Below, one piece after another: positions 14,509-25,924 of a stretch of DNA of 64,000 bases (the stretch's first letter is position 1; each line of letters opens with the position of its first letter). The stretch is taken from contig NGBS01000874.1 of NCBI GenBank assembly GCA_002245135.1, forward strand, positions 62,001 through 126,000, in the 5' to 3' direction. This DNA comes from Proteromonas lacertae. Its lineage: Eukaryota > Sar > Bigyra > Opalinata > Proteromonadidae. Below the pieces are notes generated by a model. That model made no database searches. It worked only from the letters and a program-made list of their open reading frames with translations, and was not told the origin of the DNA. A program made the translations under genes and the position numbers.

Positions 14509-15238
14509 GAATATATTGGTATTTGGATCATCATTATAGAAATGACAATAATCACAGTAATATCTAGCAAATTGAATATGGCAACTACTGCATTCATTGC
14601 TAATAGCTTGAACTTGACCACATTTCATACATTTGACTGTTTTGATTATATATCTGTTTATTTCGTGATTCTCTTTTTCATTATGACATAAACGACAAGT
14701 GTAGAATTTGTGACAACATTCTGCTAATATTGCACACTTCTTCTGATAATGTTTACATCCCATTATATTTTTATCTTCATCCTACAATTGTATCATATAA
14801 ATATATATACGAAATATGTTGCATGTATATCATCTAAATTCATCTCAACTTCTGGAACAGATCCAGCTCTTAATAATGGTGTAAAACTGTTATGTTCTCT
14901 GAAATGAAGAATAGTCTAGTAAAGTTAACAATAATGAAAATACTTGAACTAACTCACTTCTTTCACTTATGGTGAGATTCTCTACTTTCTTTAGCTCTTC
15001 TAATGTTTTTCTTATAATTGTTTTCTATTTACTCAATTATAACCATTCTATACTTCTAACTTCATTTTATCATCATCATTAACATATTCATCACTGTTAA
15101 TTCTTTCATCATATAGTTTATTTAAATAGTCCTAAAAATTAAACACCAAAATGATACAGTTAGTTTATCACAATTGTGAAAATATTTCTGAGGTATTTTG
15201 ATGGCTCTTGGTCTAAAACAGAAACAATTATTCATCAT
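13946..15238 (-). CDS. RCHY1: CHY/RING zinc-finger E3 ubiquitin ligase (RCHY1/Pirh2-like)
   Basis: The gene is a likely ubiquitin E3 ligase. The CHY finger is clear (CKHYQKKCAI, CCHKFYTCRLCHNEKENHEI, CMKCGQVQ, FARYYCDYC). The CTCHY finger and a RING (CPICFENLFE, CGHIIHKSCL, CPLCS) follow, then a zinc ribbon (CNDCEKKC, HKCAFCGG), in the order usual for RCHY1. Introns at 14456-14508 (with a TA run) and 14782-14810, and three shorter ones upstream, join in phase. The N-terminal extension (about 110 residues, Asp/Glu/Lys-rich) starts at an ATG at 15238. The motif CAAGCCAAGCC lies 22 bases in front of that ATG. VTI1 lies 112 bases upstream on the same strand. The start is the least certain part. 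Confidence 0.85.
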
Positions 15239-15349
15239 TATTCAAATTCTGATCGTTATGGCTTGGCTTGTATAAATCTTTGTTAAAAACACAATTCTTA
15301 ATTATATAATAATATATATATTTATATATTTATTTAGCTGCAATATAAA

Positions 15350-16088
15350 TTACTTGATGAAAACGAAGTAAACGAAACAGATAAGACCAGCCAACAACGC
15401 CAAAATCATAAACCATATCACCAATTTCATGTATATATTCCTTCTATACATTCTCTACATAACAAATTAATAAAATAAAATATTATACTGTTAATATGCT
15501 TCTGGCTGTATCTGCATTATCTTTCACACGAATTGCATTGTCCTTTGAATGTATAAGTTTTTTATTTTGATTATCTATTTCACTTATTGTTCCTAAACCC
15601 ATTTCTTCAGCATCTTGTGCTGTTCTTAAAGCATCTTTCAATATTTCACTGCCTTGTGCTAATTCTTCATTTGAATCAGCTAATCTCTTTCTATCTGCAT
15701 TTTTCTATTATGAAACAATAGAAATTGATAATTTATACACCTCCACGCTTTCCATATAACTGATTCTTTGAAGCTGTGTTTACTATTCTATTACATCTGG
15801 TTTTTAGGTTTTTCATCTGTTCTTCATATTCAGTTAGTTTGCTTTTCCATTGTCCTTTTGATTTTGGATCTAAGGATCTAAATTCTCTCTTCATCTGATC
15901 GTAAGTATCAACCAAAGATGTGAGATCACTAGATATTTTGTTGCCTAAATCATCTCTTTCAGATTCTATTTTCACTATAAGCAAGAACAAAGAATACCAT
16001 CTTCTGTTGCTTTGTATTCTTTTAAACCTTTCTTAAGAGACTTAGTTAATTCGTTAAATTCATCTTCATATTCACCAATGATATCCAT
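15350..16088 (-). CDS. VTI1: Qb-SNARE VTI1
   Basis: VTI1 acts in fusion of vesicles with Golgi, endosome and vacuole membranes. The protein (about 210 residues) has an N-terminal helical bundle (start MDIIGEYEDEFNELTKSL), a linker with MKNLKTRCNRIV, and a Qb SNARE helix (GLGTISEIDNQNKKL then DTARSIL). A MYRRNIYMK stretch and one C-terminal transmembrane segment (LVIWFMILALLAGLICFVYF) close it. Three introns join in phase, the smallest 23 bases (GTATTCTTTGTTCTTGCTTATAG). The divergent gene at 16197 shares a promoter of about 110 bases that contains two GCTTG motifs. Confidence 0.85.
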
Positions 16089-16196
16089 CTTCTTTTAGAT
16101 CACTTTTTTTGAAAATTAAAAAAGATCAAAAAGCTTGGATTTATGCTTGATTAATTTTGTGGGGTTATTTTTGGCTAGATTTTGGAAGAAAAAATC

Positions 16197-16956
16197 ATGA
16201 AGAGAGGAAGGGTAAGTGCTAAAACGATAAAAGATGAATCAGAGAATAATACAAGGGAAAATGATGAGATATACCAAAAAGCAAAGCAATTAAAAATAGT
16301 TGAACAAACCCGCCAATACGAACTACCTAAAACAACATTATTACCTGATAGTATAACATATTTAAGCTATTTATGATGTAGAATTCCAGAATATATCAAA
16401 CATTCCACTGAGTATTAGTGGATCAAGAAGGCAAACTAGGCAAATGTATATATTCCCAGGAAATATAAATCCAAAGAAGACTGGTGTAATAGGTTCAATT
16501 AATGATGAAGATAATGAACATCCAATAATGACTTTTACATTTCCTAATGGTTCATTGCAATTTAATGGTGTAAGAGTAATTCCAAAGCACCAGCTGTTAG
16601 TAATACAACATGACAATAAGAAAATAAAAGTTGATAAATTCGATCATGTTGTTTTGTTTTCTGAAGAAAAATGGATTGATAAAGATGGTAATGTAGGTCC
16701 ATTACCAAGATCTATATTAGAACAGCCAATTAAAAGTGAGGAAAAAGAAGAAAAGAAAGAGATAGAAAATAATGAAGAATCACAAATGGAAGAATCACAG
16801 GTAGAAGAATCTCAACTTGCTGCTTCATTTTTAGATGATTCAACCATTGATATTGAAGAAGATGAGGATAGTTATGCTAAATATTTGTCTTTTATTGATG
16901 AAATTGATAATAACACACAAAGTCAAAATACATCTGTAGATAACTCGCAACAATAA
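16197..16956 (+). CDS. RHL1: RHL1-like topoisomerase VI complex subunit
   Basis: Plant RHL1 is an accessory DNA-binding subunit of the Topo VI complex used in endoreduplication. The match is over the conserved core: RQMYIFPGNINPKKTGVIG, HPIMTFTFPNGSLQFNGVRV, then a conserved PKxxxLxIQ-like strand and FDHVVLFSEEKWID, which follow the plant order FLFSFPGLL / PILYLDFPQGQMKLFGTHV / NMIVFSDAWWI. One intron (16351-16381) joins in phase. The C-terminal 80 residues are acidic and repeat EESQ. The start is the first ATG, at 16197; a TTG lies 15 bases upstream. It implies that the genome also encodes Topo VI A and B subunits, which are not in this window. The assignment is made by eye from memory of the plant protein. 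Confidence 0.72.
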
Positions 16957-17095
16957 TATGTTATAACTTTTTTTTAATGTTATTTATGAATTTATTCTTC
17001 TTCTTTTTAATAATACATAGTAATACAGCTTGAATAACTCAAACATCAATTTTTAGTTTTTTTCATTTTTTTCAATTGTTTGTCAGTAAATTAAT

Positions 17096-17449
17096 ATGAA
17101 TAAATTAAATCCTTTGTTAAATCTAGGGAAGAAATTTGTTCCACAAATGGTAGATGGAGTTTGGCATAGTCCAGCTATATCAGCCAGGCAGAAAGCAGAA
17201 TTATTCAAGGAATGGAAATATTTTGGCACAATATATGGAATCCAACGTCGTATAACATATATTCGTTTTTTTAAAAACATAGAATGGGATCCAACGTGGA
17301 GTACAATACCAAAACCAATTATTATGAAACCACCAAAAGGTCATAAATTTGATAATGAAAAATCTCAAAGAGCAGATGAAGTAGTTAAAAAATTAGATGA
17401 AATGCCAAAACTTATACAGGAATATAGAAATGTATTTTAAAAATAATAT

Positions 17450-17492
<43 letters not shown>

Positions 17493-17749
17493 AATAGAAA
17501 TATCATGAAGCACATAAAAAAGTTGGTTTACTAGAAAAGTTTGGTTTAAATGATATATATTCTGAGAATGAGAAGAAAGACAATAGAAGTAAATCGAAAA
17601 AGAAGAATAATAATATGGGTAAAAGAAGTCAAACAAAGGCTGCTAAAGCAAATGGTAAAGCAGATAAAAATGCAAAAGGATCAAACAAGAAAGGAGCAGC
17701 CCCAGCAAAAAAAGCAGCTCCAGCTAAATCTGCAACTAAAAAGAAGTAA
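17096..17749 (+). CDS. mitochondrial large-subunit ribosomal protein mL59 (MRPL25)-like, with H1-like basic tail
   Basis: The first exon carries the features of fungal MRPL25: a WHSPAISARQKAELFK segment like the FHDPKYSLRR region, and PPKGHKFDNEKSQRADEVVKK like the PKGHK helix that follows in yeast. An intron at 17432-17497 contains a long (TA)n run and joins in phase to KYHEAHKKVGLLEKFGL. The last 55 residues are Lys/Ala-rich (GKRSQTKAAKANGKADK, AAPAKKAAPAKSATKKK), like a histone H1 tail, which is unusual for this family. Role: structural protein of the mitochondrial ribosome, if the assignment holds. Confidence 0.62.
17453..17490. repeat. (TA)n microsatellite inside an intron
   Basis: A pure TA run of about 19 copies inside the intron 17432-17497 of the mL59-like gene. 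Similar but shorter runs start at donors GTATATA elsewhere (10220-10238, 14476-14508, 56734-56745, 59319-59333). Confidence 0.9.
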
Positions 17750-17928
17750 TTTTCATTTATTGTTGTTTAATGTAGTATGTGTGTGTTGAAAATAATGAAA
17801 AATTAAAATCATCAAACAAACAGATGTCAAACCTAAGTTTTCATTTTCTTTCTTCTCGTTTTGTAGTGCTATTTGATGGGTCTTTAGAGTATTGATTTTG
17901 GTATTAAAATGAAAATAGAAACGAGGCT

Positions 17929-18733
17929 ATGAAATTAGTCTCATCATATCTAGGTTATTCAGATTTATCTTGTCACTTAGAATCAAATCACACTAGATCT
18001 ATAAATGCTCAAATAAATAATGATGGAAATATAACATATCTGCAAGTATTTTTATATTTTCACACAACAATTTGAATAGTTTTGGTTATCTTCCAATGAA
18101 AAGTTCTTAGATACAGTTGGAAGTATTTTTATTACCAATTTGAAGTCAATTATTATACTATTCCAAGAAAATAATCAAACTGTATAATTTGATATTCATT
18201 CATTTTACTTGAAATAGTCTATCAATTATGCAATATCAATATCAAAATCAGTTAAACTATACAACATATTTCACACTCACAATCAGCATACTCCTCGTTT
18301 ATATCTTATACAAATGAATAATGACACATCTCCTCTTAGAAGATCAATATCAGATGAAATATCACCCTCATTCCAATACTATAAATATATATACAGAGAA
18401 TTTTATTCAGAATACACTATATTCAATGATATAATAACATCAATGCCTTTATCAAAACAAAACTCAACATCTTCATCCAATGATAATAGAGAGAGAGATA
18501 ATTATAGAATGATGATGATGGTAGATGATAATTCAATAACTCATTGTAAAATATGTAATAAAAAGTTCAATATATTAAATCGTAAACATCATTGTAGGTT
18601 GTGTAATAGTATAATATGTGGAAGTTGTTCAACTCATAAAGCTATTTTAAACAGAGGAATTGATGATAGTGATAATGAAAGTAAAAAACCTGTTAGAATA
18701 TGTGATTTATGCTTTAGTAATTTAGATATTTAA
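17929..18733 (+). CDS. FYVE-domain protein
   Basis: Three exons (introns 18046-18079 and 18182-18217) give about 245 residues. The C-terminal FYVE zinc finger is complete: CKICNKKF, the lipid-binding RKHHCRLCNSIICGSCS, and a final CDLC pair. FYVE domains of this type bind phosphatidylinositol 3-phosphate on endosomes. The N-terminal part (from MKLVSSYLGYSDLSCHLE) is a folded-looking region with no family I recognise, followed by a Ser/Asn-rich linker with a DNRERDN stretch. The start is the first in-frame ATG after a stop. It lies 180 bases from the mL59-like gene. Confidence 0.8.
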
Positions 18734-18764
18734 CTACAACAAAACAATATTAAATAACTTATAT

Positions 18765-19415
18765 TTATAATAGAATTCCTAAATATTCACATCTTGGGTA
18801 TTTTTCTGTTAATTCTTCCCACTGAACTATGAATCTATCAGCTATTGGTAACATTAATAATCCTGATAAGGATAAGGATTGTACTCTGCAAAAACTTTCA
18901 ATAAAGATGATATGACAGTTTAACAAACCAAGATAATTAAACATTACTATCATATATGCTATTGATATACTAACTCCGGGTCCATTAACCAGTAGCAACT
19001 CTGGATTATATTTTCTAATAACTTTTAAACCATCAATAAATGAATAAAGTGTTGTGAATATAGAACTAAAATATGATTGTCCTACTTCTCTACTTCTGCT
19101 AATATAATCTATTGTTCTATCTCTACGTATGTTTTCTTTAGTATCCAAGTGTTTTACACTGTTTGTATCAGTTTTCGAAATTACATAATGAGTAGGTGTG
19201 TATATTTCATCTGATAAGCATCGTATCATAGATAGCATTTCTGATGTATGTCCTCCTGATCCTAATACTACCATGGTTTCTACTTTCTTATTCTTTCTCT
19301 TAGGCACTGATTTCTTCCTAAATATTGGTAGAATATACATTAATCTTGCAAAAGCCCATACTATAAATAGAATAAACCCACTATATAATGGGTTATTTAG
19401 AAAAAAAGAAATCAT
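18765..19415 (-). CDS. ALG14: UDP-GlcNAc transferase subunit ALG14
   Basis: This is a single exon of 216 residues, the usual length. An N-terminal membrane anchor (SGFILFIVWAFARLMYIL) precedes the family motif VVLGSGGHTSEML and later ESFCRVQSLSLSG and FIVQWEEL. ALG14 anchors ALG13 at the ER and adds the second GlcNAc to the dolichol-linked oligosaccharide for N-glycosylation. The gene is divergent from the HAD gene at 19458, with only 42 bases between the two start codons; that gap contains TTGCTTGATC. Confidence 0.92.
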   Translation of the reverse strand: MISFFLNNPLYSGFILFIVWAFARLMYILPIFRKKSVPKRKNKKVETMVVLGSGGHTSEMLSMIRCLSDEIYTPTHYVISKTDTNSVKHLDTKENIRRDRTIDYISRSREVGQSYFSSIFTTLYSFIDGLKVIRKYNPELLLVNGPGVSISIAYMIVMFNYLGLLNCHIIFIESFCRVQSLSLSGLLMLPIADRFIVQWEELTEKYPRCEYLGILL

Positions 19416-19457
19416 TCTTCAAACTTTTGCTTGATCAAAAAATAAAGTGATTTTTAA

Positions 19458-20443
19458 ATGAATTCTACTCTATCGCTTATCAGTTCATTCAACATAAATG
19501 ATTATTTTACCATTTTAATGGAACTATATAATGGAACTAACACCATTAGCGAGATATACGAAATACTCAAATACTGCTTCAATAGAACAGACATTAATTC
19601 TTCTGAATATGATTATCTCCAGTTGTCATATCAAATTAAACCTATGAATAATAGAGACTGTCCAGTATTATATAACTTGTTCATATTTATAAACAATAGA
19701 TAAAAGTCATATCTTTTGATTTAGATAATACTCTATGGGATTCTTCAAAATTATTAGAAAACGCTAGAGAAAAATCCTTTAACTATTTCTGTACAAAATG
19801 CCCTACCTGCTTAAATACCTATCCATCCTACAAAGAATTTGAATTACATATAAATGAGTCCATGAAAAAGAATGAAAAATTAAAAAATGAATGGTCGTTA
19901 ATGAGATTAAGGTGTTTTAAGGAGGAATTACAAAAAGCAAAGAAATATTCAGAAAATGAAATAAACAGAATAAGTGAAAACTCAATGAAAGTATTCTATA
20001 AACATAGAAATTCAGTTTCGAAACATCTTTATAAAGGTGTATTAGAATTATTAAATATCTTAAAAGAATGTAAATTTACACTCATTACTATAACTAATGG
20101 TAACTGTGATATAAACCAAATCAATGATTTGAAGTCAATATTCAAATACAATATAAATGGTGAAAGTATTCATCATTTTAAACCTGATAAAGAAATATTC
20201 AATCATGCCATTGAATTATGTAAAACTGATAATAGTTCTTTATTAAATAGTGAATTTATTCATGTTGGCGATAGTTTGAATGAAGATATAGTTGGTGCAA
20301 AATCAGTTGAAATGCATACCATATTATTGAATAAGAATTGTAAATATGATAATGAAAAAAGCAATACTCACCCTGATATTGAAGTTAATTCATTCTGTGA
20401 AATATTAGTAGGAATATTATTTATTATATTAGAGAATAATTGA
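19458..20443 (+). CDS. HAD-superfamily phosphatase
   Basis: Two exons (intron 19665-19699) encode about 315 residues. All HAD motifs are present: nucleophile loop SFDLDNTLWD, motif II ITITNGN, the lysine in HHFKPDKEIF, and motif III HVGDSLNEDIVGA. A helical cap lies between motifs I and II, which places it with the YjjG / N-acylneuraminate-9-phosphatase-like group of small-metabolite phosphatases. The first about 70 residues (exon 1) are an extension without recognised similarity. The substrate cannot be told from sequence. It shares a very short divergent promoter with ALG14. Confidence 0.8.
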
Positions 20444-20609
20444 TTATATTGATTTAATTTAAAATGTGTGTTTTTGTGTATATTTTGGGATTATAAATCA
20501 ATCTTTATAAAAACAAATTAGTATGCAGTTTATATATAATATATATTAACAATTTATATAGATATTTTCATTTATACTTCATGGCTACCATTAATATGGA
20601 ATTGTTAGT

Positions 20610-21536
20610 CTAATAGAAACAATTTTTCTTCATTTCAACCTTGCCTTTTGATTTTTGACAGGAACCATTTTCAGTAGCACTATCAGGAGTATTTTCAACT
20701 AAATCACTATCTAGATCACTATCTTTAGGTTCTGGTGGCGGTTTTACAACCTTCTTTCTTCTTTTCTTTTTTACACCACGTGGAGCAGCCACATACATTA
20801 TTATAAGCTTATCATATTTTTCTTTATTATGTATTTCAAGAGATGTATAATTAAACAATTCGCAACTCTTTTTACTCCACCTAGTATGTACCGTAGTTTC
20901 ATTATTAATTATATAACGTTTCTTTTCGTATGGTTTATTAGATATAACATAACTGAAATTTTTACCTATTTTATACTCATTTCTCTTTATTACCTTCCTT
21001 GTTCTTATAGATAATAAATCAAATATATTACTATTACTTTCCTTATCTTTAATAATAGCTTTATTCTCTTCTACATATACTTCATTCTCTTCACTCTTAA
21101 ATGTATTTTGAATCGGAAGTATAACGGTATTTACTATTTCATCATATACAGGTATTTTATAACCACACTTTTTAGGTAGTATAAAATTATAGTCACATGC
21201 GTCTATCCCTAAATAGTTCACTTCATCTTCATTAACAACGTTATGTTGGTTAATAATATCAAATATTGCATCTTCACCAGATTTACATATATCTGGATAT
21301 ATATCATCGTTTAAAGGTTTGATTAGATTGTGTATTACATTACTTTTTTTGTTGATATCTGTTGAATATATTTTATATAGTAAGTTGTATATATAAATTA
21401 GTGTTTTTTTGTACAATATTTCGATAATTATAACTAGTGCACATTTGAATTTGTAGAAAAAAATAGTATAAGCATCATTATAATATAATAATTTACAATA
21501 TTCACTGTTATTTTTCATCTTTACTGATATACACAT
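20610..21536 (-). CDS. orphan lysine-rich protein
   Basis: An intronless 308-residue frame with an ATG start (MCISVKMKNNSEY). Residues about 25-60 are hydrophobic with a possible membrane segment (KCALVIIIEIL). The middle is folded-looking (LGIDACDYNFILPKKCGYKI). The C-terminus is basic and then acidic (GVKKKRRKKVVKPPPEPKDS, DLDSDLVENTPDS). I recognise no family. Its neighbour at 21656-22366 has the same orientation, no introns and a similar Pro/acidic then Lys pattern, so they may be lineage-specific relatives, but the similarity is only of composition. Confidence 0.5.
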   Translation of the reverse strand: MCISVKMKNNSEYCKLLYYNDAYTIFFYKFKCALVIIIEILYKKTLIYIYNLLYKIYSTDINKKSNVIHNLIKPLNDDIYPDICKSGEDAIFDIINQHNVVNEDEVNYLGIDACDYNFILPKKCGYKIPVYDEIVNTVILPIQNTFKSEENEVYVEENKAIIKDKESNSNIFDLLSIRTRKVIKRNEYKIGKNFSYVISNKPYEKKRYIINNETTVHTRWSKKSCELFNYTSLEIHNKEKYDKLIIMYVAAPRGVKKKRRKKVVKPPPEPKDSDLDSDLVENTPDSATENGSCQKSKGKVEMKKNCFY

Positions 21537-21655
21537 ATAAATATACTCAATTTTGTGAAAGAAACGAATAAATTTTTACTAATAAAAACATATAAAATAA
21601 CATAGTAAACAATGTATAATAAATTAAACAATATAATTAGTATGTTTCAATTCTA

Positions 21656-22366
21656 TTAATCTATACTTTTATTAAAAATATAGACACGAAGCACATCTTT
21701 TAAGATTGGTTTAGTATGACGACTAAAATAATTCATTTCATTATTATTAATACGTCTAATACTAAACATTAATATATTCAAATGATTAGGTGAAAGCTTT
21801 AGGTTAACATTTGCAGGTGGGATTATATTATTGGCAGAGATTATGCTTTTCATGTTCCGTTTCCCTTTATCATTATCATTTTCTCTTTCTGGAGAAGTAA
21901 CATCATTAGCTTCAGGATCACCGCCAACAGGAACAGCTGGAGATGAAGGTATAACGGAAGAAGAAGATAAAAGTTGTAGTTTATGCTTTAATGGTTTGTG
22001 TATAAAATAAGCAAATCTACTTGTACATTCTTTAATGTTTTCGAATATTCCTCGAAAAGTATTAACAATTGAATGCTTAAGGGTCTTCATTGTGACATTT
22101 TCCTCTTTTTCTATCACATTCTTCTGACTTCTCCTTAAAATAGATTTTTTTAAACCATTGAAATTTATACTAGAATAATTTATTCTATCAATTATATGTT
22201 GCTTCATTAATCCTATGTTTGATATATTAGAATTATAAATGTGATCGATGGTGTTTTTGTCCATTAAACCATTTTTGTTAAATTTCACAACATTTGCTGT
22301 GCCTACATTAAAATATGTATCGACAGTAAAAAAATGACTTAAATTTGTCATGTGTGTAAATTCCAT
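21656..22366 (-). CDS. orphan protein
   Basis: An intronless 236-residue frame starting MEFTHMTNLSHFF. It contains a run of short Asn/Ile-rich helices, a Ser/Pro/Asp stretch near residue 135-170 (SSSVIPSSPAVPVGGDPE) and no recognised domain or signal peptide. It could be a real orphan gene, or an old copy related to the gene at 20610. Lack of introns, in a region where most genes have them, is the only other notable trait. Confidence 0.45.
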   Translation of the reverse strand: MEFTHMTNLSHFFTVDTYFNVGTANVVKFNKNGLMDKNTIDHIYNSNISNIGLMKQHIIDRINYSSINFNGLKKSILRRSQKNVIEKEENVTMKTLKHSIVNTFRGIFENIKECTSRFAYFIHKPLKHKLQLLSSSSVIPSSPAVPVGGDPEANDVTSPERENDNDKGKRNMKSIISANNIIPPANVNLKLSPNHLNILMFSIRRINNNEMNYFSRHTKPILKDVLRVYIFNKSID

Positions 22367-22555
22367 TAACCACAGTTGTTTGTATGGTTTCTTGTCATAA
22401 CAAGAGTATTAAATAATTAATTTGGATGGAATATATACTTCTTTTCTTTTCTCTTATGGATAAAGGAATTAAACAATAAAAAGATTTGAACTTCTAATAA
22501 TGACTGTCAAGTTAAGTAAATTACCTCAAACTGTTATTTTTTTTCTTATTTTTAG

Positions 22556-25500
22556 ATGAAAGGTGTTTCATGTATAATCAATATGATATTATATAAAAAA
22601 AATAGTTGGGGTGAGGACAGATACAACTTTCCAATCAAATACATCTGAGGATGCAAACATAGAGTCAGAAGCACTAGAAAGAGCTCATAATGCATTTGCT
22701 AATGTTGTTATGCAAAAAGCAGGTGAAAAAATCCACAAAATATCGTCAGAGTTAGAAGATAACAAAATAAGGCTAAAAATAAGTGAAGAGTATATATAGA
22801 ATTATCATTAATCTATACATTGTTGTAGAAGTCGGGAGAAGATGAGTTTAGCATTAAAGGACGCTACTGAGCGTTTTGAATCACTACAGAAGACTATGTT
22901 ACTTGCAGAAAAGGCAGTTGATGCTGTTGAAAGTGAAATACTTGTTAAGTCAAGAATGACAGATAAAATGAGTAAAGAAATTGAAGCTCATGTTGATACT
23001 GAAGCAGACCTAAGGATAGCACTTAAAAACTCAAACAAAGAATTAAAGAAAACAGTAGAATTTGTAGTATCATTACAAACAATAATGGTTGCTTTAAAAC
23101 AAGATATAAAAGCAAGATCAACAATACAAGACAGGTTAATAAGAGATGTTGAATCACTAGAAATAGAAAAGAAGAAATACTCAGACAAATGTGAAAAATT
23201 AAACCAAAAAATACAAAAATTAGAAAATGAGAAGAGTGAAGTATATCATAACTTTGAAGAGCAAAAGCAAGAAACATTAATTGCACAGCGTGAGGTTGAT
23301 AAATTATCATGTGATGTAGAAGCATTATTAGCTAGTAAAACTGTTTTATTACAACAGTGGCAAGAAGCAATGAATTCAATGTGTGAAAGAAATAATACTT
23401 TGTTTGTATATAATAATATATCTATTTATTTATTATTATTATTATTTATAGAAAGTAATTCAAGAAAAAGAATTTATTGAAAATGAAATGAAAGCAATTA
23501 ATACAGATACAAGTACCTATACAAATGAAATAAAATCACTACATCAATATGTATTATAAAAACCATCATCATTTTCTTATATTCATTTATTAATAGATAA
23601 AGAATCTAGAAACTCAAGTTGAACTACAAAATAAAACAATGGTTGTTTATAGAAAAGAAGTTGATAAATATGAAGGAGAAATAAAACTGTTGAAAAGATC
23701 AGTGGAAGAGACAAGAGCAAGGTATGAAAAGTCGTTACAAGAACAGAAATACATTGATAATGTAAAGAAAGAAGCTGAAATCAGATATGTAACAAAAGAT
23801 GCAAGATCAAGAATAGAGAATGCAGAAACTAAAGCTAATGAAGAAAAAGAATTGAGAGAAAGAATAGAAAAAAATAGAATAGATCAATTGAATAGATTAC
23901 ACGAAAAGCACTTTCAAGAGAAAATAGAAACTGAAATGAGTATGAATAATGCAAAAATTAGTTTGAATAAGAATTCCATCAAGTATGTGGAGTTGGAAAG
24001 GAAATATGATGAGATGTTGAATGAATATAATGTTCTATTGGAGAAATATGAAAATTCTACAAAAATGAATGAGAAATATGAAATAAAATTATATAAACAT
24101 CAAAATGAACTGTTATATAGAAATTATAAAGAAAATAAAACTGATTATAAATTTAATAAAATGATAGAAGAATATAAAGAAAGAGAAACCAATTACAATG
24201 TATTAATATTATATTATTTATTATAATAAATAGACTGAAATAAATAAACTAAAGAATGAAATAACAGATTTAAATAAAATCATCAAAACTCAAGAAGATG
24301 ATATAAAAAAGACATCTACACAAGCAATAAAACGAAGTGAAATAATAATAGATAAAGAAAAAGATATAGATAATGTAATAGGTGAAAATTTAGCATTGAA
24401 ATCAATGAAACAAAGATCAGATCGTGAAAGTGATACTTTACAGAAACAGAATTTGGAATTATTAAAAACAGAGTCGTTAAGTCATGTAAAAGTTAGACAA
24501 ATACAACAAAGTAATAATGAATTAGTCCAAGAGAATAAATTGTTAAAGAAACAAGTCGAAGATCTTCAAGCGATGTTGGAAGTGAGAGAAGTGGAGTATA
24601 AAAATGCTGTGGATATATATAAAGAGAAATTAGTATTGAGTAAAAAAGATAAAGAATCATGTATATATATATATAAATTTCATATGTTTTATTTATTATA
24701 GTAACAAATAATCAAGTTTCTACAAACAATCAACTGTATTTTGCAAGATATAGATTAAACTCAATGACAGAATTGCATAATGAAAAGAATAAGAAAGTCA
24801 AAGAACTTGAAACAGAAGTATTTGATTTAAAAATGACAATTGAAAAGATGAAGAGAAATATAGCCAAACAAGATTGTTTAATTAATAAACTAACTGAAAG
24901 ATTAGAGACTAAATTGGAACTACCAGTTCATCATTATAAAAGTACAAATAATTTATCACCTCGAAGTACAAATACACAGTATTGTACTAAATCTGAATTA
25001 ATGAATGTTACAAAAGAAAAGTATTTATATCCTATTAATCATTTAATGTTATTCTTTTTTATAGGAAGAAACTGGAAAGTGATTTGAATCAAGCAACTTT
25101 ACAATATGCTTCCTTATTAAATGAAACATTTCAATTGAGACAACAAAATAGAGAATTATTAGAACATGAAAAGAAGTTAAGTTTCAATACAGACGTTAAT
25201 CAAAATGCAATTGAAGATTTGAATAATGATATAAAATCCTATGCGTATTATTTATTTATTTATTTATTTATCATAGTGCAAGAATGGTTGAATTAACCAA
25301 TAAATACTTCAGAGTCGAAGGAATTGCTTGTAATTTAGATTTACAGTTAAGAAAAGCATATCCTGTTAATGAAATTTCGTATGAGTATATACCTGATATT
25401 AAACCATCTGAAGAACTTCATCAAGCGATAAACAATGAGTTAAATACACCATTAAACCATTCTCCAATCTGTACACCAGTATAAAAATATATACTATGTT

Positions 25501-25632
25501 CTATTATTCATTTAGTCTCCATTAAAACCAATTCCTCCTTCAACAAAGAAAGTTATAACACCTCATTCAAAAGTTCGTGTGTTTCACACATTTACTACAT
25601 CCGCTGGTGATATTGATAGTGATGATGATTAA
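22556..25632 (+). CDS. CCDC40: CCDC40-like axonemal coiled-coil ruler protein
   Basis: About ten exons splice in phase (first intron 22572-22605) into a long, almost continuous coiled coil of about 900 residues ending TSAGDIDSDDD. The segment LLASKTVLLQQWQEAMNSM followed by CERN matches the conserved CCDC40 motif around WNSSLxGMxxRDEA. CCDC40 pairs with CCDC39 to form the 96-nm ruler of ciliary doublets and is needed for inner dynein arms and the nexin complex. This is the best evidence that the organism builds motile flagella. The start ATG at 22556 gives MKGVS and then intron 1; the 5' end is less certain than the rest. CCDC39 is the main alternative. Confidence 0.7.
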
Positions 25633-25924
25633 TATAGATGTTCATTTGTGTATATAATTTGGTATTTATTTAAATTATGTAAATGCTATTTATTAAGTTT
25701 GTTTTGGGTGATTTAGTCATAATACAAAACATAAAAGTGATGGTGCTAATTAGTTTATTTCAATTTACAATATCATAGTGTTGAATTTGTGTTTCAGAAA
25801 ATATAGTCGTTTCTTATAAAGACGTAATAAAACAACATATTACATAATTCTAAGTTAGAATTAGATTTGTTCGTTTATATTTTCAGGTGATATAGTTGCT
25901 CTTATAATATAAAATATTTTTGAA
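25633..25924. other. intergenic region, CCDC40 to sirtuin
   Basis: This stretch of 292 bases holds no open frame of note, no tRNA-like structure and no CAAGCC motif. It contains the 3' end of the CCDC40 transcript and the promoter of the sirtuin gene. Confidence 0.5.
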
